A DNA stretch of 64,000 nt from Pantoea sp. WMus005 (GCF_013415305.1 NZ_JACBXU010000001.1:62001-126000), one strand, 5' to 3'. Numbered from the stretch's first letter, positions 1 to 16,027 are shown. The notes: generated by a model not told the origin, from the letters alone. Made by a program: numbers and translations.

Positions 1-1
1 C

Positions 2-403
2 GTCATTAGCTTTGCGGTAGATGAAGGGGTGCGTAACCTGATGCAGGGGCTGGAGAAAGCGAATCTACCGCCATCGCTCTCCGTGCCGAAAGGGGATCCG
101 GTCAAACTCGCCTGGCAGCCAGGCTGGATACCCGCCGGGATGTCGCTGGTGTCGCAGAACCGTCGTACGCTGCCGGGGCTGGACAAAAATATGGAGTCGA
201 AGCTCTACAGCGATGGTCTGTTTAGTTTCGCAATCAACGTGACGCCAACCGATAAAACCAGTACAACGCAGACATTGCGCACTGGACGTCGTACGGTTCA
301 GACCGTTGTACGTAATAATAACGAAATTGCGGTGATTGGCGAGTTACCGCCGGCAACCGCAAAACGTATTGCGGATAGCATCGACCTGGGGTCACAAAAA
401 TGA
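2..403 (+). CDS. rseB: RseB, sigma-E regulatory protein (3' part only)
   Basis: This is the C-terminal 133 codons of RseB; the start and N-terminal domain lie before the window. RseB is a periplasmic protein that binds the anti-sigma factor RseA, protects it from DegS cleavage and senses mislocalised lipoprotein or LPS. The frame is open from base 2 and ends in the family-typical GELPPATAKRIADSI tail. Its stop overlaps the rseC start as ATGATGA, as expected for the rpoE-rseABC operon. Identification rests on the C-terminal sequence and the rseC neighbour. Confidence 0.9.
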   Translation, partial: VISFAVDEGVRNLMQGLEKANLPPSLSVPKGDPVKLAWQPGWIPAGMSLVSQNRRTLPGLDKNMESKLYSDGLFSFAINVTPTDKTSTTQTLRTGRRTVQTVVRNNNEIAVIGELPPATAKRIADSIDLGSQK

Positions 404-864
404 TGAGAGAATGGGCCACCGTGGTGGCATGGCAGAATGGCATCGCGACACTGCACACTGAAGCAAAAACATCCTGCAATAGCTGCCAGGCGCGTAAAGG
501 CTGCGGCAGCCATATGCTGAATAAACTCGGTCCGAAGAATGCGCACGTGATGCAGATCGCCAGCAGCAAGCCACTGCAACCGGGGCAGCGTATCGAATTA
601 GGCATTAAAGAAAGCAGCCTGCTCGGTTCTGCGCTGCTGGTCTACATGACCCCGCTGTTTGGCCTGTTCGTAGTTGCCGGCCTGTTTCAGGCGCTGTTCA
701 GCAGTGATTTAGCTGCGGCCTGTGGTGCGCTGCTGGGCGGCATTGGCGGCTTTATTGTCGCTAAAGGCGTTTCAATGAAATTCGGCGATCGCGAAGCTTT
801 TCAACCGGTCATTCTGAACATTGCTTTGCCCCCTGATGCGCTGCGTGTTGAAAGCGAAGCGTAA
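400..864 (+). CDS. rseC: RseC, inner-membrane sigma-E / redox accessory protein
   Basis: A 154-residue protein, close to the roughly 159 of E. coli RseC. The N-terminal cytoplasmic part has a cysteine cluster at C26, C29 and C35. Two hydrophobic segments follow at about residues 68-92 and 104-122 with a glycine-rich turn (LLGGIGGF), the usual RseC topology. The family is linked to SoxR reduction and modulation of the sigma-E pathway; its biochemistry is poorly defined. The start overlaps the rseB stop, so the two are translationally coupled as the end of the rpoE operon. A second ATG directly follows the first and could also be used. Confidence 0.94.
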   Translation: MMREWATVVAWQNGIATLHTEAKTSCNSCQARKGCGSHMLNKLGPKNAHVMQIASSKPLQPGQRIELGIKESSLLGSALLVYMTPLFGLFVVAGLFQALFSSDLAAACGALLGGIGGFIVAKGVSMKFGDREAFQPVILNIALPPDALRVESEA

Positions 865-873
865 CGTACGTCC

Positions 874-896
874 AGGCCGCGCATCCCGCGGCCTTT
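874..896 (+). terminator. Hairpin after rseC
   Basis: AGGCCGCG and CGCGGCCT form a perfect 8-bp stem with a CATCC loop 10 bases after rseC. The following T-run is short (TTTGT), so it may be a weak or Rho-assisted terminator of the rpoE-rseABC operon. Confidence 0.55.
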
Positions 897-1082
897 GTCC
901 ATTCTGCCTTGCGCAGATATCTGTTTCGCTTCCACCACGTTCCATTCTTTTATGCGCGGCGTTAACAGTGTAATATGCGTCGTCATTAATGAGGCTGACA
1001 GGATTGTGGGTAAAGAGCGATCTTCCTGAATGTGTCTGTGCTCAGGTTTTCAACTGAATTTTAAGCGAAGATATCCCAATAA

Positions 1083-2882
<1,800 letters not shown>

Positions 2883-2891
2883 GGATTTCCA

Positions 2892-3866
2892 ATGGCTAAT
2901 ATGTTCGCCCTGATTCTGGCGATAGCGACGCTGATTACTGGCATCGTATGGGTAATTGATCGTTTTAAATGGGCACCTGCACGTCGCGCGAAACAGGCTG
3001 AAGTGCAGGCCCAGACCGGTAACTCGCTCGACAGCAAAACGCTGGCGAAGGTCGCGGCAAAGCCAGGCTGGATTGAGACCACCGCGTCTGTGTTCCCGGT
3101 GCTGGCTGTGGTTTTCATCGTGCGTTCGTTTATCTACGAACCCTTCCAGATTCCCTCTGGTTCGATGATGCCAACGCTGCTGATTGGTGATTTTATCCTG
3201 GTGGAGAAATTCGCTTACGGTATTAAAGATCCGATTACCCAGACGACGCTGATCCCAACGGGTCAGCCGAAGCGCGGCGACATCGCAGTATTTAAATACC
3301 CGAAAGATCCGAGCCTGGATTACATTAAGCGCGTTATCGGCCTGCCAGGCGACAAAGTCATCTATGATCCTTACAGCAAAACGCTGACGGTGAAGCCGAC
3401 CTGTAGTGACGATAAAGCCTGTGATACAGCGTTAGCGGTGACGTATACCGACGTTGAGCCAAGTAACTTTATTCAGACCTTTAGCGGCTTTGATGGCAAC
3501 GAAACGGGCAACGGTTTCTATCAGGTGCCGCAGGGCGATACCATGCGTGGTGGTCTGCGCCTGGCCACCCGTAAAGAGACGATCGGTAACGTGACGCATG
3601 ACATTCTGCTGGTAAATGAAGCGCAGAGCCAGGCAGGTATGTATTATCAACAGCCGGGTCAGCCGCAGTCGAGCTGGGTCGTGCCGAAAGGGCAATACTT
3701 CATGATGGGCGACAACCGTGATAACAGCGCAGACAGCCGCTACTGGGGCTTTGTCCCGGAGCGTAACCTGGTCGGTAAAGCGGTCGCTATCTGGATGAGC
3801 TTTGAAAAACAAGAAGGCCAGTGGCCAACCGGCGTGCGATTCAGTCGCATCGGCGGTATCCACTAA
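2892..3866 (+). CDS. lepB: Signal peptidase I
   Basis: A 324-residue inner-membrane serine protease that removes signal peptides from Sec- and Tat-exported proteins. Two N-terminal membrane spans are visible at about residues 4-22 and 62-77, with the catalytic domain in the periplasm. The catalytic nucleophile is Ser91 in PSGSMMPTL and the general base is Lys146 in DYIKRVIG; the C-terminal box GDNRDNSADSRYWG is intact. An AAGGA Shine-Dalgarno overlaps the end of lepA. Essential gene in the family. Confidence 0.98.
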   Translation: MANMFALILAIATLITGIVWVIDRFKWAPARRAKQAEVQAQTGNSLDSKTLAKVAAKPGWIETTASVFPVLAVVFIVRSFIYEPFQIPSGSMMPTLLIGDFILVEKFAYGIKDPITQTTLIPTGQPKRGDIAVFKYPKDPSLDYIKRVIGLPGDKVIYDPYSKTLTVKPTCSDDKACDTALAVTYTDVEPSNFIQTFSGFDGNETGNGFYQVPQGDTMRGGLRLATRKETIGNVTHDILLVNEAQSQAGMYYQQPGQPQSSWVVPKGQYFMMGDNRDNSADSRYWGFVPERNLVGKAVAIWMSFEKQEGQWPTGVRFSRIGGIH

Positions 3867-3883
3867 CAACATTGTCTGATTAG

Positions 3884-4678
<795 letters not shown>

Positions 4679-4825
4679 GTTTGTCGGGGTGACAGGTGCC
4701 TGAACTGGCGCTGAATCCATTACCCTCTGACAGTTCTATCACGGCGTCAGAAGACGCTGAATGACATATGACTCAAATAGCACTCTTTCGGCGCCGCATC
4801 CGGCGCTGAACAATTCAGGACTCGA

Positions 4826-5731
4826 ATGAGCGAAAACGTTACTTATTGCGGCTTTGTCGCGATTGTTGGCCGACCAAACGTCGGTAAATCCACCTTACTG
4901 AACCAGTTGCTGGGGCAGAAGGTGTCGATCACCTCGCGTAAGCCGCAAACCACGCGCCATCGCATCATGGGCATTCACACCGAGGGCGAATATCAGGCGA
5001 TTTACGTCGATACCCCGGGCCTGCACATGGAAGAGAAGCGCGCGATTAACCGTCTGATGAACCGTGCAGCCAGCAGTTCGATTGGCGACGTAGAACTGGT
5101 GATCTTCGTGGTTGAAGGCACCCGCTGGACGCCAGATGATGAGATGGTGTTGGGCAAACTGCGCGACAATAAAGTGCCGGTCGTGCTGGCGATCAATAAG
5201 GTCGACAACATTCAGGATAAAAGCATTTTGCTGCCGCATCTGCAATTCCTGAGCCAGCAGATGAACTTCCTCGATATCGTGCCTATCTCTGCTGAGAGCG
5301 GCAAAAACGTCGATACCATTGCGGCCATTACCCGCAAGCATCTGCCACAGGCTGATCATCACTTCCCGGAAGATTACATCACTGACCGTTCACAGCGTTT
5401 CATGGCATCAGAGATGATCCGTGAAAAACTGATGCGCTTTCTGGGTGCTGAACTGCCTTACTCCGTCACGGTTGAAATCGAGCGATTCGTCACCAACGAA
5501 CGCGGCGGTTACGACATCCATGGTCTGATCCTGGTTGAGCGTGAAGGGCAGAAGAAGATGGTAATTGGCAACAAAGGCGCCAAAATCAAAGTCATCGGAA
5601 CAGAAGCGCGCAGGGACATGGAAGAGATGTTCGAAGCGAAAGTGCATCTCGAACTGTGGGTGAAAGTGAAATCCGGCTGGGCAGATGACGAACGTGCTCT
5701 GCGCAGCCTGGGTTATACAGACGATCTCTGA
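4826..5731 (+). CDS. era: GTPase Era
   Basis: A 301-residue essential GTPase that binds the 3' end of 16S rRNA and monitors 30S assembly. The Ras-like domain has G1 GRPNVGKST at residues 15-23, G3 DTPGLH and G4 NKVD. The C-terminal KH RNA-binding domain carries the [10 protein letters not shown] loop. It ends 4 bp before recO, so the rnc-era-recO order is kept. The region just upstream holds small GC-rich inverted repeats. Confidence 0.98.
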   Translation: MSENVTYCGFVAIVGRPNVGKSTLLNQLLGQKVSITSRKPQTTRHRIMGIHTEGEYQAIYVDTPGLHMEEKRAINRLMNRAASSSIGDVELVIFVVEGTRWTPDDEMVLGKLRDNKVPVVLAINKVDNIQDKSILLPHLQFLSQQMNFLDIVPISAESGKNVDTIAAITRKHLPQADHHFPEDYITDRSQRFMASEMIREKLMRFLGAELPYSVTVEIERFVTNERGGYDIHGLILVEREGQKKMVIGNKGAKIKVIGTEARRDMEEMFEAKVHLELWVKVKSGWADDERALRSLGYTDDL

Positions 5732-5735
5732 TTCA

Positions 5736-6464
5736 ATGGAAGGCTGGCAACGCGCCTTTGTGCTGCATAGTCGTCCCTTCAGCGAAACCAGTCTGCTGCT
5801 CGACCTGTTCAGCGAAAATGAAGGGCGGGTGCGGGTACTGGCTAAGGGCGCACGTTCCCGGCGCTCACATCTGAAAGGCGCGTTACAACCTTTTACCCCG
5901 CTCCTGGTTCGCTGGAGCGGGCGAGGGGAAGTCAAAACCCTGCGCAATGCCGAAGCGGTGTCGCTGGCTTTACCGCTCAGCGGCATCACGCTTTACTGCG
6001 GTCTCTACGTCAATGAGCTGGTCTCGCGCGTATTGCAGCAGGAATCTCCCTTCCCGGAACTCTTCTTCGACTATCTCAACTGTCTTCAGGCATTAGCCTC
6101 AACGCACGGCAAGCCCGAACCGGCACTGCGACGCTTTGAACTGGCACTGCTCGGTCACCTTGGATATGGCGTCGACTTTCTGCACTGCGCGGGCAGCGGC
6201 GAGCCGGTCAGCGATGACATGACGTATAGCTATCGTGAAGAGCGTGGCTTTATCGCCAGTCTGGTGGTTAACAATCGCAGCTTTACCGGCCGCGAGTTGC
6301 AGGCCCTGTGCGAGCGAGAGTTTCCCGATGCCGATACCCTGCGCGCCGCGAAGCGCTTTACGCGCATCGCCCTGAAACCCTATCTTGGCGGTAAGCCGCT
6401 GAAAAGCCAGGAGCTGTTCCGCCAGTTTATCCCGAAGAAAAAGCCCGAACAGTCAGAAGAATAG
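5736..6464 (+). CDS. recO: DNA repair protein RecO
   Basis: A 242-residue protein, identical in length to E. coli RecO. It works with RecF and RecR to load RecA on SSB-coated single strands and anneals complementary strands. An N-terminal OB-fold region ([10 protein letters not shown] onward) is followed by the helical domain with the conserved [14 protein letters not shown] stretch. The ATG at 5736 is chosen because upstream in-frame codons lie inside era and MEGWQRAF is the family start. The 4-bp gap to era implies translational coupling. Confidence 0.97.
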   Translation: MEGWQRAFVLHSRPFSETSLLLDLFSENEGRVRVLAKGARSRRSHLKGALQPFTPLLVRWSGRGEVKTLRNAEAVSLALPLSGITLYCGLYVNELVSRVLQQESPFPELFFDYLNCLQALASTHGKPEPALRRFELALLGHLGYGVDFLHCAGSGEPVSDDMTYSYREERGFIASLVVNNRSFTGRELQALCEREFPDADTLRAAKRFTRIALKPYLGGKPLKSQELFRQFIPKKKPEQSEE

Positions 6465-6536
6465 CGCGGGTCGTACCGCCTGGTTAAATAAGCGCGGTAC
6501 ACTCAACATCACGATGGAAAAGAAGTGAGGATGGTC

Positions 6537-7267
6537 ATGGCTGAGTTGCTGTTAGGCGTCAATATCGATCACATTGCCACGGTGCGTAACGCGCGTGGGA
6601 CAAACTATCCCGATCCGGTGCAGGCGGCGTTTATCGCCGAACAGGCGGGCGCAGACGGCATTACCGTGCACCTGCGTGAAGATCGCCGTCACATTACCGA
6701 TCGTGACGTGCGTATTTTGCGTGACACTATCCAGACGCGCATGAATCTGGAGATGGCGGTCACCGATGAGATGATCGGCATCGCCTGTGATATCCAGCCC
6801 CATTTCTGCTGCCTGGTGCCGGAAAAGCGTCAGGAAGTCACCACTGAAGGGGGACTGGATGTGGCGGGACAGCAGGAGAAGATGAATGCGGCCGTACGAC
6901 TGCTGAAAGATGCAGGCATTCTGGTTTCGCTGTTTATCGATGCCGATCACCGCCAGATCGAAGCGGCCGTTGCTACCGGTGCGCCTTACATCGAAATTCA
7001 CACCGGCGCTTATGCCGAAGCACCTGAGGGACTGGCGCGTGACGCTGAGCTGGCACGCATCCGTCACGCCGCGACATTCGCCGCCAGTCTGGGGCTGAAG
7101 GTCAACGCCGGTCACGGTCTGACCTACCATAACGTGTTACCGATTGCGGCGCTGCCGGAAATGCATGAGCTGAATATCGGCCATGCGATTATCGGTCGTG
7201 CGGTGATGAATGGGCTGCCGGATGCAGTCAAAGAGATGAAACAGCTGCTGCGTGAAGCCCGCCGCTG

Positions 7268-7268
<1 letters not shown>
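6537..7268 (+). CDS. pdxJ: Pyridoxine 5'-phosphate synthase
   Basis: A 243-residue TIM-barrel enzyme, E. coli length. It condenses 1-deoxyxylulose 5-phosphate with 3-amino-2-oxopropyl phosphate to give pyridoxine 5'-phosphate, the last ring-forming step of de novo vitamin B6 synthesis. Family motifs [23 protein letters not shown] and [10 protein letters not shown] are intact. The ATG at 6537 (MAELLLGVN) has a GAGG Shine-Dalgarno at 6527-6530; an upstream GTG at 6525 is less likely. Its stop overlaps the acpS start by one base. Confidence 0.97.
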
Positions 7269-7929
<661 letters not shown>

Positions 7930-7948
7930 TTATACGCACTGCTGCTGA

Positions 7949-8788
7949 TCAGACCAGCTTTTTCACCAGCGCTTCGCTGTGACGAATATGGCTTGACGCG
8001 CGCTCCGGATCGTTTTGCACCAGCGCCATAAACAGCAGATCGGTCAGTGCCAGCTGCGCCGTGGTCGAGGAGATCGCCGCGCTGCGGGTACTCTGTTCTT
8101 CCGCCACCGTATAGAGACAGTAACTGGCGCTCTGCTGCAGGGTATTCGGCGTAAAGCCGGTAAACGCCACCACATCCGCGCCCACCTGAACCGCTTCCTG
8201 CGCCGCCAGATTGATCTCTCGCCGTTCACCCGTGTAAGAGATGGCAAGCAGCACATCGCCTGGCCCCATCGCCTGTACGCTGGCCAGCAGGGCGTGCATA
8301 TCCTGTTCCGCTACCGCATTAATGCCAATCTTCATCAGCTTCCAGGAGAAGTCCTTGGCCACCAGGCCCGATGCGCCGATGCCCACCAGTAAAATGCGTC
8401 GGGCATTTTTCAGCAGCTGTAACACGTCATTGAGCTTTTCTTCGCTATTAATATCCAGCGTGGCGCGAATTGCTGAGAGCTTTTCTGTCAGCAACTTTTC
8501 ACCCACCATTTTAAGCGGGTCGTCGCTGAGAATATGGTTGTGCACAGTAATGGCATCCTTGTCCGCCAGTGACTCACTCAGGGCCAGCTTAAGCGCCGGA
8601 AAGCCTTTGTATCCCAGCTTCTGAGCAAACTTCACCACGCTCGACTGGCTAACGCCGGATTCTTCCGCGAGTTTCTGTGAACTCAGGTGACGCGCCCGAT
8701 CGGGTTGCGACAGTAAAAAATCCGCCAGCCGACGCTCGTTCAATGCCAGACGTGGATAAAGCTGGCGAATGCGCAGCAATGAACTCAT
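7949..8788 (-). CDS. RpiR/MurR-family transcriptional regulator (YfhH-like)
   Basis: A 279-residue regulator with an N-terminal RpiR helix-turn-helix (LAEESGVSQSSVVKFAQKLGYKGF, about residues 42-65) and a C-terminal SIS sugar-phosphate-binding domain (LLVGIGASGLVAKDFSWKL and AISYTGERREI). Such proteins sense phosphosugars, but the ligand and targets of this one are not known. It corresponds by position to yfhH. The ATG at 8788 is preferred over a TTG six bases upstream. It is divergent from pgpC, with 155 bp between the two starts. Confidence 0.9.
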   Translation of the reverse strand: MSSLLRIRQLYPRLALNERRLADFLLSQPDRARHLSSQKLAEESGVSQSSVVKFAQKLGYKGFPALKLALSESLADKDAITVHNHILSDDPLKMVGEKLLTEKLSAIRATLDINSEEKLNDVLQLLKNARRILLVGIGASGLVAKDFSWKLMKIGINAVAEQDMHALLASVQAMGPGDVLLAISYTGERREINLAAQEAVQVGADVVAFTGFTPNTLQQSASYCLYTVAEEQSTRSAAISSTTAQLALTDLLFMALVQNDPERASSHIRHSEALVKKLV

Positions 8789-8943
8789 GCCCAATCCTCG
8801 TAATTCAGGGATAATCAGTGAAGAATAAACTATTCATCTGGCATTGTAGTCATCGGAATTAAAAATGACAGTCATCGCCGTACCGCCTGATGATAGCTAC
8901 ACTACTCTTTATCATCCCGGAATCAGCCGTAAAGGAGAGTTGT

Positions 8944-9582
8944 TTGACCAGGGGAACACAACGTCGCATCGTATTTTTTGACCTGGATGGCACTTTGCAT
9001 CAGCAGGACATGTTCGGCACATTTATGCGCTATCTGCTGCGTCGCCGGCCACTGAACCTGCTGCTGGTGGTGCCATTATTGCCGGTGGTGGGCATTGGCC
9101 TGCTGTTTAAAGGCCGCGCGGCACGCTGGCCCATGAGCCTGCTGCTCTGGTCAATCACCTTTGGCCGCTCTGAGCGGACATTACTGCGCCTCGAAGCGGA
9201 GTTTGCGCAATGGTTTCGCCTGCGCGTCAAAGCATTCCCGGTGGTGCAGCAGCGCCTGACAGAGTATCTCAGCAGTGATGATGCTGACGTCTGGCTGATC
9301 ACCGGATCGCCACAGTCGCTGGTGGAGCAGGTCTATTACGACTCCGCGTTTCTGCCACGCGTGAAGATGATTGCGAGCCAGATGCAGCGCGGCTGGGGTG
9401 GGCGAGTGCTGGCGATGCGCTGTCTTGGCCATGAGAAAGTGGCGCAACTGGAAGAGAAAATCGGCACGCCGCTTCAGCTCTACAGCGGCTACAGCGATAG
9501 CAAACAGGATAACCCGCTGCTGTTTTTCTGTCAGCATCGCTGGCGCGTGACCCCGGCGGGTGAGCTGCAGCAGCTGGAATAA
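8944..9582 (+). CDS. pgpC: Phosphatidylglycerophosphatase C
   Basis: A 212-residue HAD-family phosphatase (YfhB) that dephosphorylates phosphatidylglycerophosphate to phosphatidylglycerol. The HAD nucleophile motif FFDLDGTLHQQD is at about residues 11-22, a membrane-associating hydrophobic stretch (LLLVVPLLPVVGIGLL) follows, and LITGSPQ and the C-terminal GYSDSKQDNPLL complete the active site. A TTG start at 8944 is chosen because an AAGGAGA Shine-Dalgarno lies just upstream (8932-8938) and the length then matches E. coli (211). The ATG at 8890 would add 18 unconserved residues. Confidence 0.92.
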   Translation: MTRGTQRRIVFFDLDGTLHQQDMFGTFMRYLLRRRPLNLLLVVPLLPVVGIGLLFKGRAARWPMSLLLWSITFGRSERTLLRLEAEFAQWFRLRVKAFPVVQQRLTEYLSSDDADVWLITGSPQSLVEQVYYDSAFLPRVKMIASQMQRGWGGRVLAMRCLGHEKVAQLEEKIGTPLQLYSGYSDSKQDNPLLFFCQHRWRVTPAGELQQLE

Positions 9583-9612
9583 GTTTCTAAAGGATCAATG
9601 AGACCGCTATAA

Positions 9613-11591
<1,979 letters not shown>

Positions 11592-11755
11592 ATAGTTATC
11601 TCTCGCTGGCTCTAAGGCCTCTGTCTTTTAAAGGCAGTATTTATCTTCTTTGAACTCCCAGAGCGAGGGGCATTTTGCGCAACTAAATCACGCTGAGCAA
11701 CTTTTATAGCAGCTTTTGCGCAAAATTCAGGCAAATCCGGGTCGCCAAAAATTGT

Positions 11756-11794
11756 GCGCAAACGGTTTCGTCGCGAGGTCGCTTTCTCTATAAT
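11756..11794 (+). promoter_or_regulatory. purL promoter with PurR operator
   Basis: A 16-bp PUR box, GCGCAAACGGTTTCGT at 11756-11771, matches the PurR consensus at nearly all positions. A perfect TATAAT -10 box lies at 11789-11794, 17 bp from a TTTCGT -35 that overlaps the operator, so bound PurR would block RNA polymerase. PurR repression in response to hypoxanthine or guanine is established for purL in E. coli. Confidence 0.9.
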
Positions 11795-11857
11795 ACGCCC
11801 CGTTTTCCCTGTTGCGCCCAATTTGCGTCGCCCGGCGCCCTGACGAGAGACTTATTA

Positions 11858-14800
11858 ATGGAAATTCTGCGTGGTTCGCCCGCCCTGTCGGCATTTCGTG
11901 TAAACAAACTGCTGACCCGCTTTCAGGACGCTCATCTGCCGGTGAGTGATATTTACGCTGAGTACATCCATTTTGCTGATGTCAGCGCGCCCTTAAGCGC
12001 TGACGAACAGAGCCGTCTGCAACGCCTGCTGAAATATGGTCCCTCTCTCGCTGAACATGCCCCACAGGGTCGTCTGCTGCTGGTGACGCCGCGTCCTGGC
12101 ACGATTTCGCCCTGGTCATCCAAAGCAACCGACATCGCCCACAACTGCGGCCTGCCACAGGTGCGTCGTCTGGAACGTGGTCTGGCTTTCTATGTACAGG
12201 CTCCCCAGCTGACCGAAGTACAGTGGCAAACGCTGGGCACGCTGCTGCACGATCGGATGATGGAAACGGTCTTCAGCGATCTGGCGCAGGCTGAGCAGCT
12301 GTTCGCACACCACACGCCGCAGCCGGTCAAAAGTGTCGATCTGCTGGGTGAGGGCCGCCAGGCGCTGGTTCAGGCCAATATCTCCCTGGGTCTGGCGCTG
12401 GCAAATGATGAAATTGACTACCTGGTGACGGCGTTTACCGCACTGGGCCGTAACCCCAACGACATTGAACTCTATATGTTTGCGCAGGCGAACTCTGAGC
12501 ACTGTCGTCACAAGATTTTCAACGCCGACTGGATTATCGACGGCGAGAAACAGCCGAAGTCGCTGTTTAAGATGATTAAAAATACGATGGAGCAGACGCC
12601 GGACTTCGTGCTGTCTGCTTATAAAGATAACGCTGCCGTAATGGAAGGTTCAGAGGTTGGTCGCTTCTTTGCTGATGCCGGAGAGAGCGAATACCGCTGG
12701 CATCAGGAAGCGGCGCATATCCTGATGAAGGTGGAAACCCACAACCACCCAACGGCGATCTCGCCGTGGCCGGGTGCTGCGACCGGTTCCGGTGGTGAAA
12801 TTCGTGATGAAGGCGCAACCGGACGTGGCTCTAAACCAAAAGCGGGCCTGGTCGGTTTCTCGGTCTCAAACCTGCGTATCCCGGGCTTTGAACAGCCGTG
12901 GGAAGAGGACTTCGGCAAACCAGCCCGCATCGTCAGCGCGCTGGAGATCATGACCGACGGCCCTTTGGGTGGCGCTGCCTTTAACAATGAATTTGGTCGT
13001 CCCGCACTGAACGGCTACTTCCGTACTTATGAAGAGCAGGTTACCAGCCACAACGGCACCGAGCTGCGCGGCTACCACAAGCCGATCATGCTGGCGGGCG
13101 GCATCGGTAACATCCGTGCCGACCACGTGCAGAAAGGCGAAATCACCGTGGGCGCGAAGCTGGTGGTGCTGGGTGGTCCGGCCATGAACATCGGTCTGGG
13201 CGGCGGTGCGGCTTCATCCATGGCCTCGGGCCAGTCAGATGCCGATCTCGACTTCGCCTCGGTACAGCGTGATAACCCGGAGATGGAACGCCGTTGCCAG
13301 GAAGTCATTGACCGCTGCTGGCAGTTGGGTGATGAGAACCCGATTCTGTTTATCCATGACGTGGGCGCAGGCGGCCTCTCCAATGCCATGCCGGAGCTGG
13401 TCAGCGATGGCGGCCGTGGCGGCCGGTTTAACCTGCGTGACATCCTGAGTGATGAGCCAGGCATGAGCCCGCTGGAAGTCTGGTGTAACGAATCACAGGA
13501 ACGTTATGTGATGGCTGTTGCACCCGATCAGCTGGCGCAGTTTGAGGCAATTTGCCAGCGCGAACGCGCACCGTTTGCGGTCATTGGTGAAGCGACCGAA
13601 GAGCTGCACCTGAGCCTGGAAGACAGCCATTTCGATAATAAGCCGATCGATATGCCGCTGGATGTGCTGCTGGGCAAAACGCCGAAGATGACGCGTGATG
13701 TGGTGACGCAGCAGGCGCAGGGCACCGAACTGCAGCGCGACGGCATTACGCTGGTCGACGCGGTGAATCGTGTGATGCACTTGCCTGCCGTGGCGGAAAA
13801 AACCTTCCTGATTACCATCGGTGACCGCAGCGTGACCGGCATGGTGGCGCGCGACCAGATGGTCGGGCCGTGGCAGATCCCGGTGGCCAACTGTGCGGTG
13901 ACGACTGCCAGCCTCGACAGCTACCACGGTGAAGCCTTTGCCCTGGGCGAACGTTCACCCGTTGCGTTGCTGGATTTCGCAGCGTCGGGTCGTCTGGCTG
14001 TAGGTGAAGCACTGACCAACCTGGCCGCCACGCAGATTGGTTCGCTGAAGCGCGTGAAGCTCTCCGCTAACTGGATGTCTGCAGCCGGTCATCCGGGTGA
14101 AGATGCCGGTTTATATGCGGCGGTAAAAGCGGTCGGTGAAGAGCTTTGCCCGGCGCTGGGGATCACCATCCCGGTTGGTAAAGATTCGATGTCGATGAAA
14201 ACCCGCTGGCAGGAAGGCACTGAACAACGCGAGATGACCTCGCCGCTGTCGCTGGTGATTACCGCCTTTGCCCGCGTTGAAGATGTGCGTCGCACCGTCA
14301 CGCCACAGCTGCAGGCCGATCAGGATAACCTGCTGCTGCTGATCGATCTGGGCAACGGCGCAAATACGCTGGGCGCAACTGCGCTGTCGCAGGTCTATCG
14401 CCAGCTCGGCGACAAGCCTGCTGACGTACGTGATGCTACGCAGCTTGCGGGCTTCTTCAATGCGATTCAGGCGCTGGTGGCTGAGCAGAAACTGCTGGCC
14501 TACCACGACCGCTCCGACGGCGGTCTGCTGGTGACGCTGGCCGAGATGGCCTTTGCCGGTCACTGCGGCATTGACGTTGATATTGCTTCACTGGGTAACG
14601 ATGCGCTGGCCGCCCTGTTTACCGAAGAGCTGGGTGCGGTAATTCAGATCAACGCCGCCGATCGCGGCGCGGTTGAGCAGATCCTGGCGGATCATGGCCT
14701 GGCCGCCTCAACGCATCGGCTGGGCAGCGCGCAGCCGGGCGATCGCTTTGTGATCCGTTCCGGTGACAGCGCCGTTTACAGTGAAAGCCGCAACACGCTG

Positions 14801-15745
14801 CGCACCTGGTGGGCGGAAACCACCTGGCAGATGCAGCGCCTGCGCGACAACCCGGCGTGTGCCGATCAGGAGCATGAAGCGAAGAAAAATGACAGCGATC
14901 CTGGCCTGAACGTTAATCTGACCTTTAATCCGCAGGAAGATGTGGCGGCGCCGATGATCGCAACTGGCGCACGTCCACGCGTCGCCGTGCTGCGTGAGCA
15001 GGGCGTCAACTCGCATGTTGAGATGGCTGCCGCCTTTGATCGGGCCGGTTTCACGGCTATTGACGTTCACATGAGCGATTTGCTGGCCGGACGGCGCGGT
15101 CTGGAAGAGTTCCAGGCGCTGGTCGCCTGTGGCGGCTTCTCTTACGGTGATGTGCTGGGTGCCGGTGAAGGCTGGGCGAAATCGATTCTGTTCAACCCGC
15201 GCGTGCGTGATGAGTTCGAAACCTTCTTCCACCGTCCGCAAACTCTGGCGCTGGGCGTCTGCAACGGTTGCCAGATGATGTCGAATCTGCGTGAACTGAT
15301 CCCAGGCAGCGATCTCTGGCCGCGCTTTGTGCGTAACCAGTCTGAACGCTTTGAAGCGCGCTTCAGCCTGGTCGAAGTGGCCGCCAGTCCCTCACTGCTG
15401 CTGGACGGGATGGCTGGTTCGCATATGCCTATCGCGGTTTCACACGGTGAAGGCTTTGTTGAAGTGCGTGATGCGACGCATCTGGCGGCGTTGGAGTCGA
15501 AAGGGCTGGTGGCACTGCGCTTTGTCGATAACTTCGGCAAGGTGACAGAAACCTATCCGGCTAACCCGAATGGTTCTCCTAACGGCATTACCGCCGTGAC
15601 CAACGAAAGTGGTCGCGTCACCATCATGATGCCGCATCCGGAGCGTGTGTTCCGCACCATCAGCAACTCCTGGCACCCGGCAGAGTGGGGCGAAGACAGC
15701 CCGTGGATGCGTATTTTCCGCAATGCGCGCAGACAGCTGGGTTAA
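11858..15745 (+). CDS. purL: Phosphoribosylformylglycinamidine synthase
   Basis: A 1295-residue large-type PurL, identical in length to E. coli. It makes FGAM from FGAR, glutamine and ATP, the fourth step of purine synthesis. Order: N-terminal PurS-like domain, two AIR-synthase-type ATP-binding halves (around [19 protein letters not shown]), then a C-terminal class I glutaminase. The glutaminase triad is Cys1135 in GVCNGCQMM, with His1260 and Glu1262 in MPHPERVF, matching E. coli numbering. A PurR box lies upstream and an intrinsic terminator directly follows. Confidence 0.98.
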   Translation: MEILRGSPALSAFRVNKLLTRFQDAHLPVSDIYAEYIHFADVSAPLSADEQSRLQRLLKYGPSLAEHAPQGRLLLVTPRPGTISPWSSKATDIAHNCGLPQVRRLERGLAFYVQAPQLTEVQWQTLGTLLHDRMMETVFSDLAQAEQLFAHHTPQPVKSVDLLGEGRQALVQANISLGLALANDEIDYLVTAFTALGRNPNDIELYMFAQANSEHCRHKIFNADWIIDGEKQPKSLFKMIKNTMEQTPDFVLSAYKDNAAVMEGSEVGRFFADAGESEYRWHQEAAHILMKVETHNHPTAISPWPGAATGSGGEIRDEGATGRGSKPKAGLVGFSVSNLRIPGFEQPWEEDFGKPARIVSALEIMTDGPLGGAAFNNEFGRPALNGYFRTYEEQVTSHNGTELRGYHKPIMLAGGIGNIRADHVQKGEITVGAKLVVLGGPAMNIGLGGGAASSMASGQSDADLDFASVQRDNPEMERRCQEVIDRCWQLGDENPILFIHDVGAGGLSNAMPELVSDGGRGGRFNLRDILSDEPGMSPLEVWCNESQERYVMAVAPDQLAQFEAICQRERAPFAVIGEATEELHLSLEDSHFDNKPIDMPLDVLLGKTPKMTRDVVTQQAQGTELQRDGITLVDAVNRVMHLPAVAEKTFLITIGDRSVTGMVARDQMVGPWQIPVANCAVTTASLDSYHGEAFALGERSPVALLDFAASGRLAVGEALTNLAATQIGSLKRVKLSANWMSAAGHPGEDAGLYAAVKAVGEELCPALGITIPVGKDSMSMKTRWQEGTEQREMTSPLSLVITAFARVEDVRRTVTPQLQADQDNLLLLIDLGNGANTLGATALSQVYRQLGDKPADVRDATQLAGFFNAIQALVAEQKLLAYHDRSDGGLLVTLAEMAFAGHCGIDVDIASLGNDALAALFTEELGAVIQINAADRGAVEQILADHGLAASTHRLGSAQPGDRFVIRSGDSAVYSESRNTLRTWWAETTWQMQRLRDNPACADQEHEAKKNDSDPGLNVNLTFNPQEDVAAPMIATGARPRVAVLREQGVNSHVEMAAAFDRAGFTAIDVHMSDLLAGRRGLEEFQALVACGGFSYGDVLGAGEGWAKSILFNPRVRDEFETFFHRPQTLALGVCNGCQMMSNLRELIPGSDLWPRFVRNQSERFEARFSLVEVAASPSLLLDGMAGSHMPIAVSHGEGFVEVRDATHLAALESKGLVALRFVDNFGKVTETYPANPNGSPNGITAVTNESGRVTIMMPHPERVFRTISNSWHPAEWGEDSPWMRIFRNARRQLG

Positions 15746-15761
15746 TTTATTCCGCTGAATG

Positions 15762-15795
15762 GAACAGGAGGCCAGTGTGCCTCCTGTTCTTTTTT
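15762..15795 (+). terminator. purL intrinsic terminator
   Basis: GAACAGGAGGC and GCCTCCTGTTC form a perfect 11-bp stem around CAGTGT, followed by six T's. It sits 17 bp after the purL stop. Confidence 0.93.
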
Positions 15796-15802
15796 ACGCC
15801 GT

Positions 15803-15916
15803 TGTTGGCAAATGACGACAACAGGGATGCCGCACTGTCTCTTTATGGCGACATCTATCTCATTGATTTTAAATAAGCCGGATTCTGGCGTGATTTGATG
15901 TCGTCTTGCGGAGACA
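15803..15916 (+). promoter_or_regulatory. Three GlrR-type activator sites upstream of glmY
   Basis: Sites fitting TGTC-N10-GACA occur at 15836-15853 and 15899-15916, both exact, and a third with one mismatch (TGTT-N10-GACA) at 15803-15820. In E. coli three such sites upstream of the sigma54 promoter bind GlrR. The response regulator itself is encoded 2.5 kb downstream in this window. Confidence 0.85.
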
Positions 15917-16001
15917 CATTGTCCCTGTTTATATCGGAATTTTCGCAAGAGTGATTAAACAGGCCGATTCAATCTGCTGAAAAATATAATGATTTATTTT
16001 C

Positions 16002-16022
16002 TGGCATGGAACTTGCTATACT
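16002..16022 (+). promoter_or_regulatory. Overlapping sigma54 and sigma70 promoters of glmY
   Basis: TGGCATGGAACTTGCT at 16002-16017 is a near-perfect sigma54 element with the invariant GG and GC in the right phase. TATACT at 16017-16022 is a sigma70 -10 box. Both predict a start at about A16028. Overlapping dual promoters sharing a start site are described for E. coli glmY. Confidence 0.88.
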
Positions 16023-16027
16023 CCTGC

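Noticed and set aside
15685..15876. Short + strand frame at the purL end
   Set aside because: It crosses the purL terminator and a GlrR site; a shadow of purL in its first part.
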